The translations under genes were made by a program, and so were the position numbers. A DNA stretch of 53,219 nt from Flavobacteriaceae bacterium (GTDB taxonomy: Bacteria; Bacteroidota; Bacteroidia; Flavobacteriales; Flavobacteriaceae), in assembly GCA_028825365.1 (NCBI GenBank), contig JAPKAF010000004.1, forward strand, positions 1 to 53,219, in the 5' to 3' direction. Under the pieces are notes generated by a model. The model was given only the letters and a program-made list of their open reading frames with translations, made no database searches and had not been told where the DNA came from. Shown in pieces: positions 1-9,168 of the stretch (the first letter of the stretch is position 1; each line of letters begins with the position of its first letter).

Positions 1-2
1 CT

Positions 3-38
3 GAAGCAAAAACTGAAGCAAAAGCTGAAGAGAAATAA
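3..38 (+). CDS. rpsB: 30S ribosomal protein S2, C-terminal tail (partial)
   Basis: Only the last 11 codons and the stop are in the window; they read EAKTEAKAEEK in frame 3. This is the low-complexity Ala/Glu/Lys tail that many Bacteroidota S2 proteins carry after the folded domain, encoded by a 12-bp near-repeat (gaagcaaaa.ct twice). The assignment depends mainly on context, because rpsB directly precedes tsf in most bacteria. The tail alone carries no diagnostic motif, so another Ala/Glu/Lys-tailed protein cannot be excluded. Confidence 0.7.
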   Translation, partial: EAKTEAKAEEK

Positions 39-72
39 CACATATTACAATAATTACACTTAATTATATATC

Positions 73-897
73 ATGGCAAAAATAACTGCTTCAGAAGTAA
101 ACAACCTGAGAAAGACTACAGGTGCTGGAATGATGGATTGTAAAAAGGCATTAGTTGAGGCTGATGGTCATTTTGAAAAAGCTATAGAAATTTTAAGAAA
201 GAAAGGTCAGAAAGTCGCTGCTAAAAGAGCTGATAGAGATTCTTCAGAAGGCGCAGCAATCACCAAAACTAACTCTGACAATACTACTGGTGTTGCAATT
301 GTTCTAGGTTGTGAAACTGATTTTGTTGGAAAAAATGATGATTTTGTTAATTTAGCAAATAAACTAGCAGAAATAGCACTTGAATGTAATTCTAAAGAAG
401 AATTTTTAAAAGCTAAAATTGGTGAATTGTCAGTAGAAGAAAAGTTAATAGAGCAAACTGGCGTTATCGGGGAGAAAATAGAAATTAAAGCATTTGAGAA
501 GGTTAATGCACCTTTTGTTGGTTCATATATCCACGCTGGTAATAAAATAGCCTCAGTTGTAGGGTTGTCTGCAAATGTTGATGGTTCGTCTACTGCAGCA
601 AAAGATGTGTCTATGCAAGTAGCAGCAATGAATCCGCTTGCTTTAGATGAAAATGGTGTTGATTCAAATATAATTGAAAAAGAAATCGAAATAGCTAAAG
701 ATCAATTAAGGGCTGAAGGTAAACCTGAATCAATGCTAGATAACATAGCAAAAGGAAAACTTAAAAGATTCTTTAAAGACAACACTCTTGTAAACCAAGA
801 TTTCATAAAGGATAACAAACAAAGTGTAAAGAATTACGTTAGTTCTTATGACAAAGACTTACAAGTTGTTGAATTCAAGAGAGTAGCTCTAGGATAA
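73..897 (+). CDS. tsf: Translation elongation factor Ts
   Basis: EF-Ts is the cytoplasmic nucleotide-exchange factor that strips GDP from EF-Tu. The 274-residue product has the usual family length. Residues 1-55 form the UBA-like N-terminal domain with the hallmark TGAGMMDCKKAL (17-28). The TDFV motif (82-85), which inserts into EF-Tu near the nucleotide site, is intact, and the dimerisation/core domain follows to the end. The start ATG follows rpsB by 34 nt with no obvious promoter between, so it is probably co-transcribed with rpsB. Identification is secure from sequence and gene order. Confidence 0.98.
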   Translation: MAKITASEVNNLRKTTGAGMMDCKKALVEADGHFEKAIEILRKKGQKVAAKRADRDSSEGAAITKTNSDNTTGVAIVLGCETDFVGKNDDFVNLANKLAEIALECNSKEEFLKAKIGELSVEEKLIEQTGVIGEKIEIKAFEKVNAPFVGSYIHAGNKIASVVGLSANVDGSSTAAKDVSMQVAAMNPLALDENGVDSNIIEKEIEIAKDQLRAEGKPESMLDNIAKGKLKRFFKDNTLVNQDFIKDNKQSVKNYVSSYDKDLQVVEFKRVALG

Positions 898-942
898 TAC
901 TTCTTCTTTTAATTTTTTTTTATATAATCAAAAAATCTACAT

Positions 943-950
943 TATCTTTG
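943..950 (+). promoter_or_regulatory. -7 box (TATCTTTG) upstream of pyrH
   Basis: A perfect match to the Bacteroidota -7 consensus TAnnTTTG, 19 nt before the pyrH start. I see no TTG at the expected -33 distance (the region is a T-run). It may therefore be a weak or secondary promoter inside the rpsB-tsf-pyrH-frr block. Confidence 0.45.
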
Positions 951-969
951 CTTAACTTCAAAATTAGGC

Positions 970-1680
970 ATGAAATATAAAAGAATATTACTTAAACTTT
1001 CTGGTGAAGCCTTAATGGGCAAAAAGAATTTCGGAATTGATTCTGAAAGATTGCATGATTACGCAAAAGATATTAAGCAAATAACAGATCTCGGAGTGCA
1101 AGTTGCGATAGTTATTGGTGGTGGTAATATTTTTAGAGGTTTCGACAGTAATAACGAATATAAAATTGATAGAGTTCAGGGTGATCACATGGGGATGTTA
1201 GCAACCGTAATTAATGGTTTAGCACTTCAAAGTGCACTCGAAAATGTTGGCGCACCAACAAGATTACAGACTGCAATTAAAATTAATGAAGTAGCTGAAC
1301 CTTTTATAAGAAGAAAAGCTATGAGGCATTTAGATAAAGGTAGGGTTGTAATATTTGGAGGCGGGACTGGAAACCCATATTTCACGACTGATTCTGCTGC
1401 TGTACTAAGAGCTATAGAGATAGAATCAGATGTTATTTTAAAAGGAACTAGGGTAGATGGTATTTATGATGAAGATCCAGAAAAAAATATTAATGCCATA
1501 AAATTTGATAATATTTCATTTGAAGAAGTACTAAAAAAGGGGCTAAAGGTAATGGATACTACAGCATTCACTCTTAGTCAAGAAAATAAATTACCAATAA
1601 TTGTATTCGACATGAATAAAAAAGGGAATTTATTAAAATTAATTTCTGGTGAAAAGATAGGAACTACAGTTAACTTATAA
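970..1680 (+). CDS. pyrH: UMP kinase
   Basis: The enzyme phosphorylates UMP to UDP with ATP, in the cytoplasm, as the committed step towards UTP and CTP. The 236 residues match the bacterial hexameric UMP kinase of the amino-acid-kinase fold, not the eukaryotic UMP/CMP kinase. The phosphate-binding LSGEAL (10-15) and GGGNIFRG (50-57) motifs are present, as is the later [10 protein letters not shown] stretch that binds nucleotide. It sits between tsf and frr, the classic order. A -7 box at 943-950 could give it its own transcript in addition to readthrough from tsf. Nothing is unusual in length or start. Confidence 0.97.
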   Translation: MKYKRILLKLSGEALMGKKNFGIDSERLHDYAKDIKQITDLGVQVAIVIGGGNIFRGFDSNNEYKIDRVQGDHMGMLATVINGLALQSALENVGAPTRLQTAIKINEVAEPFIRRKAMRHLDKGRVVIFGGGTGNPYFTTDSAAVLRAIEIESDVILKGTRVDGIYDEDPEKNINAIKFDNISFEEVLKKGLKVMDTTAFTLSQENKLPIIVFDMNKKGNLLKLISGEKIGTTVNL

Positions 1681-1695
1681 ATATTTTTAGATAAG

Positions 1696-2253
1696 ATGGA
1701 AGAGGAATTAGAATTTATTTTTGAATCAGTAAAAGAAGCGATGACTAACGCTATAAAGCATCTAGAAAAAAAATTATTGAATATTAGAGCAGGTAAAGCT
1801 AATACTTCAATGCTAGGAAGTGTTGTTGTAGAGTATTATGGTTCTTTAACTCCTCTAACTCAGGTAGCAAATGTAAATACTCCCGATGGAAGAACTATAG
1901 TTGTTCAACCATGGGAGAAAAAACTACTCGTTGATATTGAGAAAGCCATCATGAATGCAAATTTGGGGTTTAACCCTATGAATAATGGAGAAAATATAAT
2001 TATAAATGTTCCTGCATTAACAGAAGAAAGAAGAATAGATTTAGCTAAACAGGCTAAAGTTGAGGCAGAGGAAGCTAAAATAGTTGTTAGAAACTCAAGG
2101 AAAGATGCAAATAATGAAATCAAAAAAAATGAGGAATTTTCTGATGATTTAAAAAAGAATGCCGAACAAGATATTCAGGATATGACTAATAAATATATTG
2201 AAAGTATTAATTCAATATTTGAGTCTAAAGAAAAAGAAATTATGACTTTATAA
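1696..2253 (+). CDS. frr: Ribosome recycling factor
   Basis: RRF works with EF-G to split post-termination ribosomes. The 185-residue product shows the family's three-helix-bundle pattern. The conserved LLNIRAGKANTSML stretch (about 27-40) leads into the beta domain with PLTQVANV. The C-terminal half is charged and helical, with VRNSRKDANNEIKK in the usual place. It begins 15 nt after pyrH, so the two are almost certainly one transcript. The ATG at 1696 gives the usual N-terminal helix, and no earlier start is plausible because pyrH ends just before. Confidence 0.97.
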   Translation: MEEELEFIFESVKEAMTNAIKHLEKKLLNIRAGKANTSMLGSVVVEYYGSLTPLTQVANVNTPDGRTIVVQPWEKKLLVDIEKAIMNANLGFNPMNNGENIIINVPALTEERRIDLAKQAKVEAEEAKIVVRNSRKDANNEIKKNEEFSDDLKKNAEQDIQDMTNKYIESINSIFESKEKEIMTL

Positions 2254-2319
2254 TTTTTAAATATTACAAATATTCTAATTGTAATTAATATCTTTACTAC
2301 CAGTACATAATACAATCAT

Positions 2320-4740
2320 ATGGCTAGAGTGTTTTTAGTAGGGTTTTGGGATGCTGTTTCGAATTTAATATTAAGGAACAGGCTCATAATTATCACTTTA
2401 TTAATTATAGCAACCTCATTTTTTGTTAGTCAATGGCAATACATCAAGTTTTCTAATACCGAGGCAAACTTATTACCAGATAATCACGAAGTAAACCTCC
2501 AATATTTGGAATTTACTGACAAATTTGGAGAAGAAGGTAATTTGATTGTAATTGGTGTAAAAGATTCACTACTATTTACTCCCAAGAACCTTAATGCTTG
2601 GAATAAATTATCTAAAGTTTTAAAAGACACAAACTTTATTGAGTCAGTCATAGCAATAGGAGATTTACAGAAGTTAAAAAAAGACAAGAAAAGACAACAG
2701 TTTTATCTAGAACCGTTTATTAAAGATACAATCAAGTCAGACCTTGAATTAATTTCACTAAAGAAAGAGTTATTCGAAAAGTATCCTTTTTATGATGAGT
2801 TTTTATTTAACACAGAAACAAAATCAGTAAGGACTGCTATTCATTTAAAAAAGTCAATTGTAAATGAACCTGCAAGAGAAGAGTATATTAACACAGTTTT
2901 AATTCCTAAGGTACGAGATTTTGAAAATAAGTATGGCATTGATATAAAGATATCAGGAATGCCTTATGTAAGAACAAAAAATGCTGAAAATATTAAAAGT
3001 GAACTTTCAACTTTTGTTATTTTGGCACTTATAATTACATCTATAATTTTTTTCCTGTTTTTCAGATCTTATAGAGCTACTTTCATTTCATTATTTGTAG
3101 TAATGGTTGGAGTTGTATGGTCAGTTGGGATATTAGGACTTTTTATTATAAATACTCCTCCTGGTGACTTTGAAATATCTGTTCTTACTGGACTGATACC
3201 TCCACTTATAATTGTGATTGGAATACCTAATTGTATTTTTCTGATTAATAAATACCAGCATGAAGTTAATGAACATGGAAATAAAGCCAAGTCACTACAA
3301 AGAGTTATTACTAAAATAGGTAACGCTACATTAATGACTAACGTTACTACAGCATCTGGTTTTGCTACGTTTATAATTACAGACAGTAAACTCCTTGAGG
3401 AATTTGGTATTGTAGCTTCACTAAGTATTTTAGCGATATTCGTTTTATCCATTTTAATAATACCTATAATTTATAGTTTTTTGCCAATTCCTGAAGAAAA
3501 GCATTTAGAGCATTTAAATAAAAGATGGATTACTTCACTTGGTGATTGGATTGAGAATACAGTAAAAAAAAGTAAAATTAATATTTATATAATATCTATT
3601 GCATTACTTGTTTTTAGTATAATTGGAATATATCAAATAAGGATTTCTGGAAGTATCATAGACGATATGCCACAGAAAGCAGACTGGTTTGACGACATCA
3701 TGTTTTATGAAAAAGAATTTAATGGGATTATGCCATTAGAAATTTTGATAGACACTAAACGCAAGAAAGGAGTTACAAAACTTTCCACTATAAAGAAAAT
3801 GAGTAAAATAGAGGATGTTATTTCAGAAATCCCTGAATTATCAAAGCCTATCTCAATGGTTAGCTTAGTAAAGTACTCTAAACAAGCTTATTACAATGGT
3901 AATCCAAAATATTATCAAGTTCCTACCTCACAAGAAAACAGCTTTATCCTATCATATGCAAAAAACTCAACTTCAGATTCAGATGTTGATTTAATAAGAA
4001 ATTATGTTGATTCCACAGGTCGATATACTAGAATCACTGCATTTATGAAAGATATGGAGATTGAAAGAATGGAGGCTATTGAAGAGAAATTAAATTATGA
4101 AATTTCAAAAATAATGCCTTCAGACAATTTTGAAGTTTCAATAACTGGGAAGGCTTACTTATTTCAAAAAGGGACAAAGTATTTAGTTAAAAATTTAATT
4201 CTATCACTTTCATTAGCAATATTTTTAATTGCTATGTTGATGGCATACATGTTTAGGTCTGTAAAAATGATATTTGTCTCTCTAATCCCAAATCTATTAC
4301 CACTAATAGTCACAGCTGGATTAATGGGGTATTTAGGCGTTGCGATAAAACCATCAACCATATTGATATTTAGTATTGCGTTTGGTATAGCTGTAGATGA
4401 TACTATTCATTTTTTAGCGAAATATAGACAAGAATTAATTGCTAATAAATGGGAAATAAATAAATCTGTTTATAATGCACTTCGGGAAACTGGGGTTAGT
4501 ATGTTCTATACCTCTATTGTATTGTTTTTTGGATTTTCAGTATTCACAGTCTCCGATTTTGGAGGAACAGTTGCTCTTGGAGCATTAGTTTCAGCCACCC
4601 TTTTATTTGCAATGCTATCAAATCTATTACTCTTGCCTTCTATGTTACTATCACTTGAAGGGGCTATAGCAAATGAGAAAGTTTTAAAAGAACCTTTAAT
4701 AAAAATTATTGAAGATGAAGACGCAACAAATCAAATATAA
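2320..4740 (+). CDS. RND-superfamily (MMPL-type) exporter
   Basis: A predicted inner-membrane exporter of 806 residues with the single-chain RND plan: one N-terminal membrane helix (about 20-40), a periplasmic domain (about 45-225), a helix bundle (about 228-395), then a second helix, periplasmic domain and bundle (420-785). In the second bundle, FGIAVDDTIHFLAKY carries adjacent Asp residues (about 693-694) typical of proton relay in this superfamily. The size and two-fold repeat fit the MMPL/hydrophobe-exporter branch better than the 1000+ residue multidrug pumps. No adaptor or outer-membrane partner is adjacent, so the substrate is unknown; lipids or hopanoid-like molecules would be guesses. 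It follows frr by 66 nt and precedes asnS. Confidence 0.85.
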   Translation: MARVFLVGFWDAVSNLILRNRLIIITLLIIATSFFVSQWQYIKFSNTEANLLPDNHEVNLQYLEFTDKFGEEGNLIVIGVKDSLLFTPKNLNAWNKLSKVLKDTNFIESVIAIGDLQKLKKDKKRQQFYLEPFIKDTIKSDLELISLKKELFEKYPFYDEFLFNTETKSVRTAIHLKKSIVNEPAREEYINTVLIPKVRDFENKYGIDIKISGMPYVRTKNAENIKSELSTFVILALIITSIIFFLFFRSYRATFISLFVVMVGVVWSVGILGLFIINTPPGDFEISVLTGLIPPLIIVIGIPNCIFLINKYQHEVNEHGNKAKSLQRVITKIGNATLMTNVTTASGFATFIITDSKLLEEFGIVASLSILAIFVLSILIIPIIYSFLPIPEEKHLEHLNKRWITSLGDWIENTVKKSKINIYIISIALLVFSIIGIYQIRISGSIIDDMPQKADWFDDIMFYEKEFNGIMPLEILIDTKRKKGVTKLSTIKKMSKIEDVISEIPELSKPISMVSLVKYSKQAYYNGNPKYYQVPTSQENSFILSYAKNSTSDSDVDLIRNYVDSTGRYTRITAFMKDMEIERMEAIEEKLNYEISKIMPSDNFEVSITGKAYLFQKGTKYLVKNLILSLSLAIFLIAMLMAYMFRSVKMIFVSLIPNLLPLIVTAGLMGYLGVAIKPSTILIFSIAFGIAVDDTIHFLAKYRQELIANKWEINKSVYNALRETGVSMFYTSIVLFFGFSVFTVSDFGGTVALGALVSATLLFAMLSNLLLLPSMLLSLEGAIANEKVLKEPLIKIIEDEDATNQI

Positions 4741-4755
4741 TTTATTTTAAAACTT

Positions 4756-4763
4756 TATATTTG
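4756..4763 (+). promoter_or_regulatory. -7 box (TATATTTG) upstream of asnS
   Basis: Exact TAnnTTTG match 22 nt before the asnS start codon. No clear TTG lies at the -33 distance, so the call rests on the -7 element and its position alone. It would drive asnS-rpoN. Confidence 0.4.
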
Positions 4764-4785
4764 ATAATATAATTTTATAATCAAA

Positions 4786-6219
4786 ATGAAAAATAATTCT
4801 GTAAAAGATCTTTTACTAAATACCGGTACACAATCACAAGTTAAAGTAAACGGATGGGTAAGAACGTTTCGTGCTAATCGATTTATCGCTTTAAATGATG
4901 GTTCATGTATTGATAGTATTCAATGTGTTATTGACTTTAAAAATTTTGATGATTCAACTTTAAAAAAAATAAATACTGGAACTAGTTTAGAAATTACAGG
5001 TTCATTAGTAGAGAGTCAAGGGAGTGGTCAAAAATTTGAAATTATAGTTTCTAAATTAGAAATATTAGGAGAATGTGATTCGGATAAATTTCCTATTCAA
5101 CCAAAAAAACATTCATTTGAGTTTCTGCGTGATAATGCACATTTAAGAACTAGAACAAGTACTTTTAGTGCAATAATGCGTCTGAGGTCAAGTTTGTCTT
5201 TCGCAGTCCATAGCTACTTTAATTCTAACGGCTTTTATTACGTTCACACGCCGATAATTACAACAAGTGATGCAGAAGGAGCTGGAGAGCAATTTAGAGT
5301 GACTACACTTGACCCTAAGAATCCACCTTTAAATGAAAAAAACGAAGTTGATTACTCAAAAGATTTTTTTGGAAAAGAGACGAGCTTAACTGTGTCTGGT
5401 CAATTAGAAGCAGAAACATACGCTATGTCTCTCGGTAAAGTATATACTTTTGGACCAACATTTAGAGCGGAAAATTCAAATACATCAAGACATTTATCTG
5501 AGTTTTGGATGATAGAACCAGAGGTTGCGTTTATGGATTTAAACGGAAATATGGATTTAGCAGAAGATTTTTTGAAACATCTACTTAATCACATAATTAA
5601 AAATAATATTGATGATTTAAGTTTCTTGGAACAGAGGTTAACAAATGAAGAAAAGACAAAGCCACAGAATCTTAGAAGTGACATGTCATTAATAGATAAA
5701 ATAAGATTTGTTATCGATAATGATTTTAAAAGGATCACCTACACGGAAGCAATAGAGATCTTAAAGAACAGCAAGCCAAATAAAAAGAAGAAATTTAAAT
5801 ATCTAATTGAAAATTGGGGAGCAGACTTACAAAGTGAACATGAAAGATATTTAGTAGAAAAACATTTTAAATGTCCAGTAATAATATATGACTACCCTGC
5901 CAATATTAAGGCATTTTATATGAAATTGAACGAAGATAACAAAACAGTTAAGGCGATGGATATTCTATTTCCAGGAATTGGAGAAATTGTTGGTGGTTCA
6001 CAAAGAGAAGAGAATTTAGATATCTTAAATTGTAAAATGAAAGATATCGGAGTTAATCCCGAAGATTTGTGGTGGTATACAGACTTGAGAAAATTTGGTA
6101 CAGCAAAACATTCTGGGTTTGGGCTTGGTTTTGAAAGGTTAATCATGTTTGCAACTGGGATGTCAAATATTCGAGATGTAATTCCATTTCCAAGAACTCC
6201 TCAAAATGCAGAGTTTTAA
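4786..6219 (+). CDS. asnS: Asparaginyl-tRNA synthetase
   Basis: A class IIb aminoacyl-tRNA synthetase charging tRNA-Asn with asparagine. The 477 residues contain an N-terminal OB-fold anticodon-binding domain (about 15-110). The class II catalytic core follows, with motif 2 in FRAENSNTSRHLSEFW and motif 3 in FGLGFERLIMFATG near the C-terminus. A separate aspS lies at 24473, so both enzymes are directly encoded and an Asp-to-Asn transamidation route need not be invoked. rpoN follows only 11 nt later, so the two form an operon, an arrangement common in flavobacteria. Confidence 0.97.
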   Translation: MKNNSVKDLLLNTGTQSQVKVNGWVRTFRANRFIALNDGSCIDSIQCVIDFKNFDDSTLKKINTGTSLEITGSLVESQGSGQKFEIIVSKLEILGECDSDKFPIQPKKHSFEFLRDNAHLRTRTSTFSAIMRLRSSLSFAVHSYFNSNGFYYVHTPIITTSDAEGAGEQFRVTTLDPKNPPLNEKNEVDYSKDFFGKETSLTVSGQLEAETYAMSLGKVYTFGPTFRAENSNTSRHLSEFWMIEPEVAFMDLNGNMDLAEDFLKHLLNHIIKNNIDDLSFLEQRLTNEEKTKPQNLRSDMSLIDKIRFVIDNDFKRITYTEAIEILKNSKPNKKKKFKYLIENWGADLQSEHERYLVEKHFKCPVIIYDYPANIKAFYMKLNEDNKTVKAMDILFPGIGEIVGGSQREENLDILNCKMKDIGVNPEDLWWYTDLRKFGTAKHSGFGLGFERLIMFATGMSNIRDVIPFPRTPQNAEF

Positions 6220-6230
6220 AAATTAGTTAA

Positions 6231-7646
6231 ATGCTAAAGCAATCTCTAAAATTAAAATTATCTCAAAAGTTATCTCCTCAACAAATACAATTGATGAAGT
6301 TAATTCAACTTCCGGTATTAGATTTTGAGCAAAAACTAAAGCAAGAGATTGAAGAAAACCCTGCATTAGAAGTTAATGAATCTAATTCAACAGATGAAGA
6401 ATTTGGTAAAGATGAAAATATTGATGTTGAGGATTACATAAATGATGACGAAATACCAGATTACAGATTAAATACATATAATTCATCAGAAACAAAAGAA
6501 AATGCGATTCCGTACGCTTCAGGGATATCATTCAACCAAGTAATTTTAAATCAAATTTATACCGAGAGATTAAGTGATTTTGAGATGAAAATTGCAGAAT
6601 TCCTAGTTGGATGTATTGATGAAGGAGGCTACATTCGCCAAAGTATTGAAGATATAATTGATGATCTAGCTTTTACACAAAATATAAATGTTGAATATGA
6701 TACAGTAAACACTATTTTGAAAGCTATTCAAAATTTAGACCCTGCTGGCATTGGAGCCAGATCACTACAAGAATGTTTAGCACTACAGCTAAATAGAAAA
6801 GGAACAGATAATCCAAATGTAGTATTAGCATTAAATATAATTGAAGACTCTTTTAATTTATTTACTAAAAGACATTTTGAAAAAATATTAACAAAATATC
6901 AAATCTCAGAGAAAGAACTGAAAATAGCAATTAAGGAAATTGAAAAATTAAATCCAAAACCGGGAAACTCGATTTCTAATAATAGCACAAAATTAGTTGA
7001 ACAGGTTATTCCTGATTTTAAAATAGAAATAGTAAATAATGAATTATTACTTAGTCTTAATGGTAGAAATAAACCAGTAATGAATGTATCAAGAGAATAT
7101 ACAGAGATGTTAAAAGGGTATAGTTTAGAGAAAAATAGAAAATCTCAAAAAGATGCGGTTCAGTTCATAAAACAAAAATTAGACTCGGCAAAGTGGTTCA
7201 TAGAGGCTATTGAACAAAGAGAACAAACATTAATGCTTACAATGAAAGCAATAATGACTTATCAACAAGACTATTTTTTATCTGGTGATGAAAAAAAAAT
7301 AAAGCCAATGATATTAAAAAATATAGCTGATAAAATTGATATGGATATCTCAACTATTTCGAGAGTAGCAAATAGTAAGTACGTTGACACTCCTTATGGA
7401 ACTAAACTAATTAAGGAGTTTTTCAGTGAATCTATGTTGAATAATAAAGGAGAAGAAATCTCCACAATTGAAATTAAAAAGATATTAGAAAAAATCATAT
7501 CGGAAGAAGATAAACGTAAACCTGAAACAGATGATTCGTTAGTGAAACTTCTAGATAAAGAAGGTTATAAGATAGCTAGAAGGACAGTATCAAAGTACAG
7601 AGAGCAATTAAGTATTCCGGTAGCTAGATTGAGAAAAGAACTTTAA
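6231..7646 (+). CDS. rpoN: RNA polymerase sigma-54 factor
   Basis: Sigma-54 directs core RNA polymerase to -24/-12 promoters that need AAA+ activators. The 471-residue product has the Gln/Leu-rich activator-responsive region I (1-48, with LSPQQIQLMKLIQLP), an acidic linker (about 50-90) and the core-binding region. A helix-turn-helix follows (around DKIDMDISTISRVANSKYV), and the near-invariant RpoN box ARRTVSKYRE sits at 449-458 near the C-terminus. It lies 11 nt behind asnS. No enhancer-binding protein is encoded in this window, and I found no convincing -24/-12 site, so its regulon is elsewhere. Confidence 0.97.
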   Translation: MLKQSLKLKLSQKLSPQQIQLMKLIQLPVLDFEQKLKQEIEENPALEVNESNSTDEEFGKDENIDVEDYINDDEIPDYRLNTYNSSETKENAIPYASGISFNQVILNQIYTERLSDFEMKIAEFLVGCIDEGGYIRQSIEDIIDDLAFTQNINVEYDTVNTILKAIQNLDPAGIGARSLQECLALQLNRKGTDNPNVVLALNIIEDSFNLFTKRHFEKILTKYQISEKELKIAIKEIEKLNPKPGNSISNNSTKLVEQVIPDFKIEIVNNELLLSLNGRNKPVMNVSREYTEMLKGYSLEKNRKSQKDAVQFIKQKLDSAKWFIEAIEQREQTLMLTMKAIMTYQQDYFLSGDEKKIKPMILKNIADKIDMDISTISRVANSKYVDTPYGTKLIKEFFSESMLNNKGEEISTIEIKKILEKIISEEDKRKPETDDSLVKLLDKEGYKIARRTVSKYREQLSIPVARLRKEL

Positions 7647-7660
7647 TTGAAATAATTTTT

Positions 7661-8143
7661 TTAATTGCTGTTTAAAGAAACATCACCAATTCTGGTCGTG
7701 TAATTAATTTTTAAAGCATTTACTTTTCTGAGCTCTTGTTTAACGTCACCCACAATACCCATAGAGGCGTCTTTATCAACTTTTAAGGCAGTTGTCAAAA
7801 AAGGTCTAAGTTCTTCTCTCTTAGTCTCTCTTTCGGCATAAATAAAGGCTGGGACATCACTAACTTCAGCAAATTTGTCATTTAACTGAATTCTAGCTTC
7901 TTCTCCAAATTGATCTTTAAAACCATCATTTGGCTTTCCTAAATAAATATACATTACAAGATCTTTCTTGTCTAGTTTTTCAACTTGATTAGCAGCTGGT
8001 AATTCATTTTTTATTTTTAATTCATTATCTCTCATTACAGTAGCTACCATAAAAAAGAATAATAACATAAAAACTATATCAGGTAAAGAGGCTGTGTTAA
8101 CAGCAGGAAGTTCACCTTTTTTTTTCTTATTGAACTTGGACAT
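7661..8143 (-). CDS. exbD: ExbD/TolR family protein (second copy)
   Basis: A 160-residue inner-membrane protein with a short Lys-rich cytoplasmic N-terminus, one membrane helix (about 20-40) and a periplasmic domain. The helix carries LPDIVFMLLFFFMVATVM. Its Asp is the proton-carrying residue of the ExbD/TolR family. With ExbB it should couple the proton-motive force to TonB-like work at the outer membrane. It is the last gene of a four-gene operon, 9 nt after the other exbD copy. Two different ExbD copies in one operon are normal in flavobacteria and suggest a heteromeric complex; no tonB gene is in this window. Confidence 0.9.
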   Translation of the reverse strand: MSKFNKKKKGELPAVNTASLPDIVFMLLFFFMVATVMRDNELKIKNELPAANQVEKLDKKDLVMYIYLGKPNDGFKDQFGEEARIQLNDKFAEVSDVPAFIYAERETKREELRPFLTTALKVDKDASMGIVGDVKQELRKVNALKINYTTRIGDVSLNSN

Positions 8144-8152
8144 AATATCTTT

Positions 8153-8749
8153 TTATTGAACCTCAGATAATTTTTGAGGATATTCTAGTTTAATTTGAGT
8201 TATATTTTCTTTGAGCTTAGCTTTGCTACCTGGCCAATTAACATCTTTATAGTTTTTTTGCATTTCACTGTAAGATGTCCCAAATAATTCTTCTGCTCTA
8301 ATATTTCTTAGATGAGTGTAAGCAGCAACTAATTCATTTTGGACAGATATATATGTAGCATAAGTTGTTTCTCTTTCATTCTTTAATGAAATAATTGCTT
8401 TATCTGGATTATCAGAGGATTTTGGGTCAGAAGCTCCTTTACAGTAACTACATTTATCTTCACCAGAACCTCCACCATTATCCAAAAACTTAATTGCAGC
8501 TTCTCTTAATTCCCCTAATTCCATTAAATTATCCTCTACTAAAAGCTGATCTTTATTATTTAATAAAACAGTGAAAATATTTTTTTTCTTGATAATAACA
8601 TCTTCATCTGATTCTTCAATTGGAGGTAGTTTTCTACTTATTCCAGAATCAGTTTCAATAGTGGTTGTTACTAAGAAAAAAATTAGTAATAAAAATGCAA
8701 TATCAGCCATTGATCCTGCATTAACTTCAGGGGAAGATCTTTTAGCCAT
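8153..8749 (-). CDS. exbD: ExbD/TolR family protein with periplasmic CxxC insert
   Basis: A 198-residue ExbD/TolR homologue. The N-terminal SPEVNAGSMADIAFLLLIFF segment holds the membrane helix and the conserved Asp. The periplasmic part is longer than usual. After about residue 95 it has a Gly-rich turn and a KCSYCKGASDP stretch with a CxxC pair, then a helical segment (KAIISLKNERETTYATY onwards). The cysteines could form a disulfide or bind metal; from memory similar inserts occur in other flavobacterial ExbD proteins, so this looks like a lineage feature rather than damage. It lies 3 nt after the 137-residue membrane protein and 9 nt before the next exbD. Confidence 0.88.
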   Translation of the reverse strand: MAKRSSPEVNAGSMADIAFLLLIFFLVTTTIETDSGISRKLPPIEESDEDVIIKKKNIFTVLLNNKDQLLVEDNLMELGELREAAIKFLDNGGGSGEDKCSYCKGASDPKSSDNPDKAIISLKNERETTYATYISVQNELVAAYTHLRNIRAEELFGTSYSEMQKNYKDVNWPGSKAKLKENITQIKLEYPQKLSEVQ

Positions 8750-8752
8750 AGT

Positions 8753-9166
8753 TTATTTTTTCATATTTTTTACTCCGAAAAAAATCATGATGCAAGTAGC
8801 AGCTACCATCAATGCATAAAACATAAATAATCCAGCGCTAACTAATCTTGAACCTGACTCTGAAAGAATATTACCATCTCTTAATGGAGTTTCTTCTCCA
8901 GTAGACAAAGCGAAGTAGCAAATCAGTGCAGTCACTAGAAAAATACCAACGACTTTAGATGTACTCACTAGTAGAGCCTTATTAGAACTAATATTTTTTA
9001 TAGTAAAATATAAAACAGAAGAAATAATTAGTGCTAAGATTATATAAGCTACATATAATAAAATTCCTATTTGACCAATGTTACCATTGGTAATTAAAGC
9101 AACAAGTATTATACCCGTAATGGATAGTATACCAGCTGTGTAGTATGTTCCTTTATATAAATTCAT
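8753..9166 (-). CDS. Four-helix membrane protein of the exbB-exbD operon
   Basis: A 137-residue hydrophobic protein with about four predicted membrane helices (roughly 8-27, 33-55, 66-88 and 105-130) and no recognisable domain. It sits between exbB and the first exbD with gaps of only 2 and 3 nt, so it is translated from the same message and probably belongs to the same membrane complex. Small unnamed membrane proteins at this position are common in flavobacterial ExbB/ExbD operons. A role in assembling or stabilising the channel is inference from position only. Confidence 0.75.
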   Translation of the reverse strand: MNLYKGTYYTAGILSITGIILVALITNGNIGQIGILLYVAYIILALIISSVLYFTIKNISSNKALLVSTSKVVGIFLVTALICYFALSTGEETPLRDGNILSESGSRLVSAGLFMFYALMVAATCIMIFFGVKNMKK

Positions 9167-9168
9167 AA

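Noticed and set aside
3069-3452. 127-codon open frame on the minus strand inside the exporter gene
   Set aside because: It is a shadow of the plus-strand membrane-helix coding sequence, without promoter or family features; other antisense frames inside genes were dropped for the same reason.
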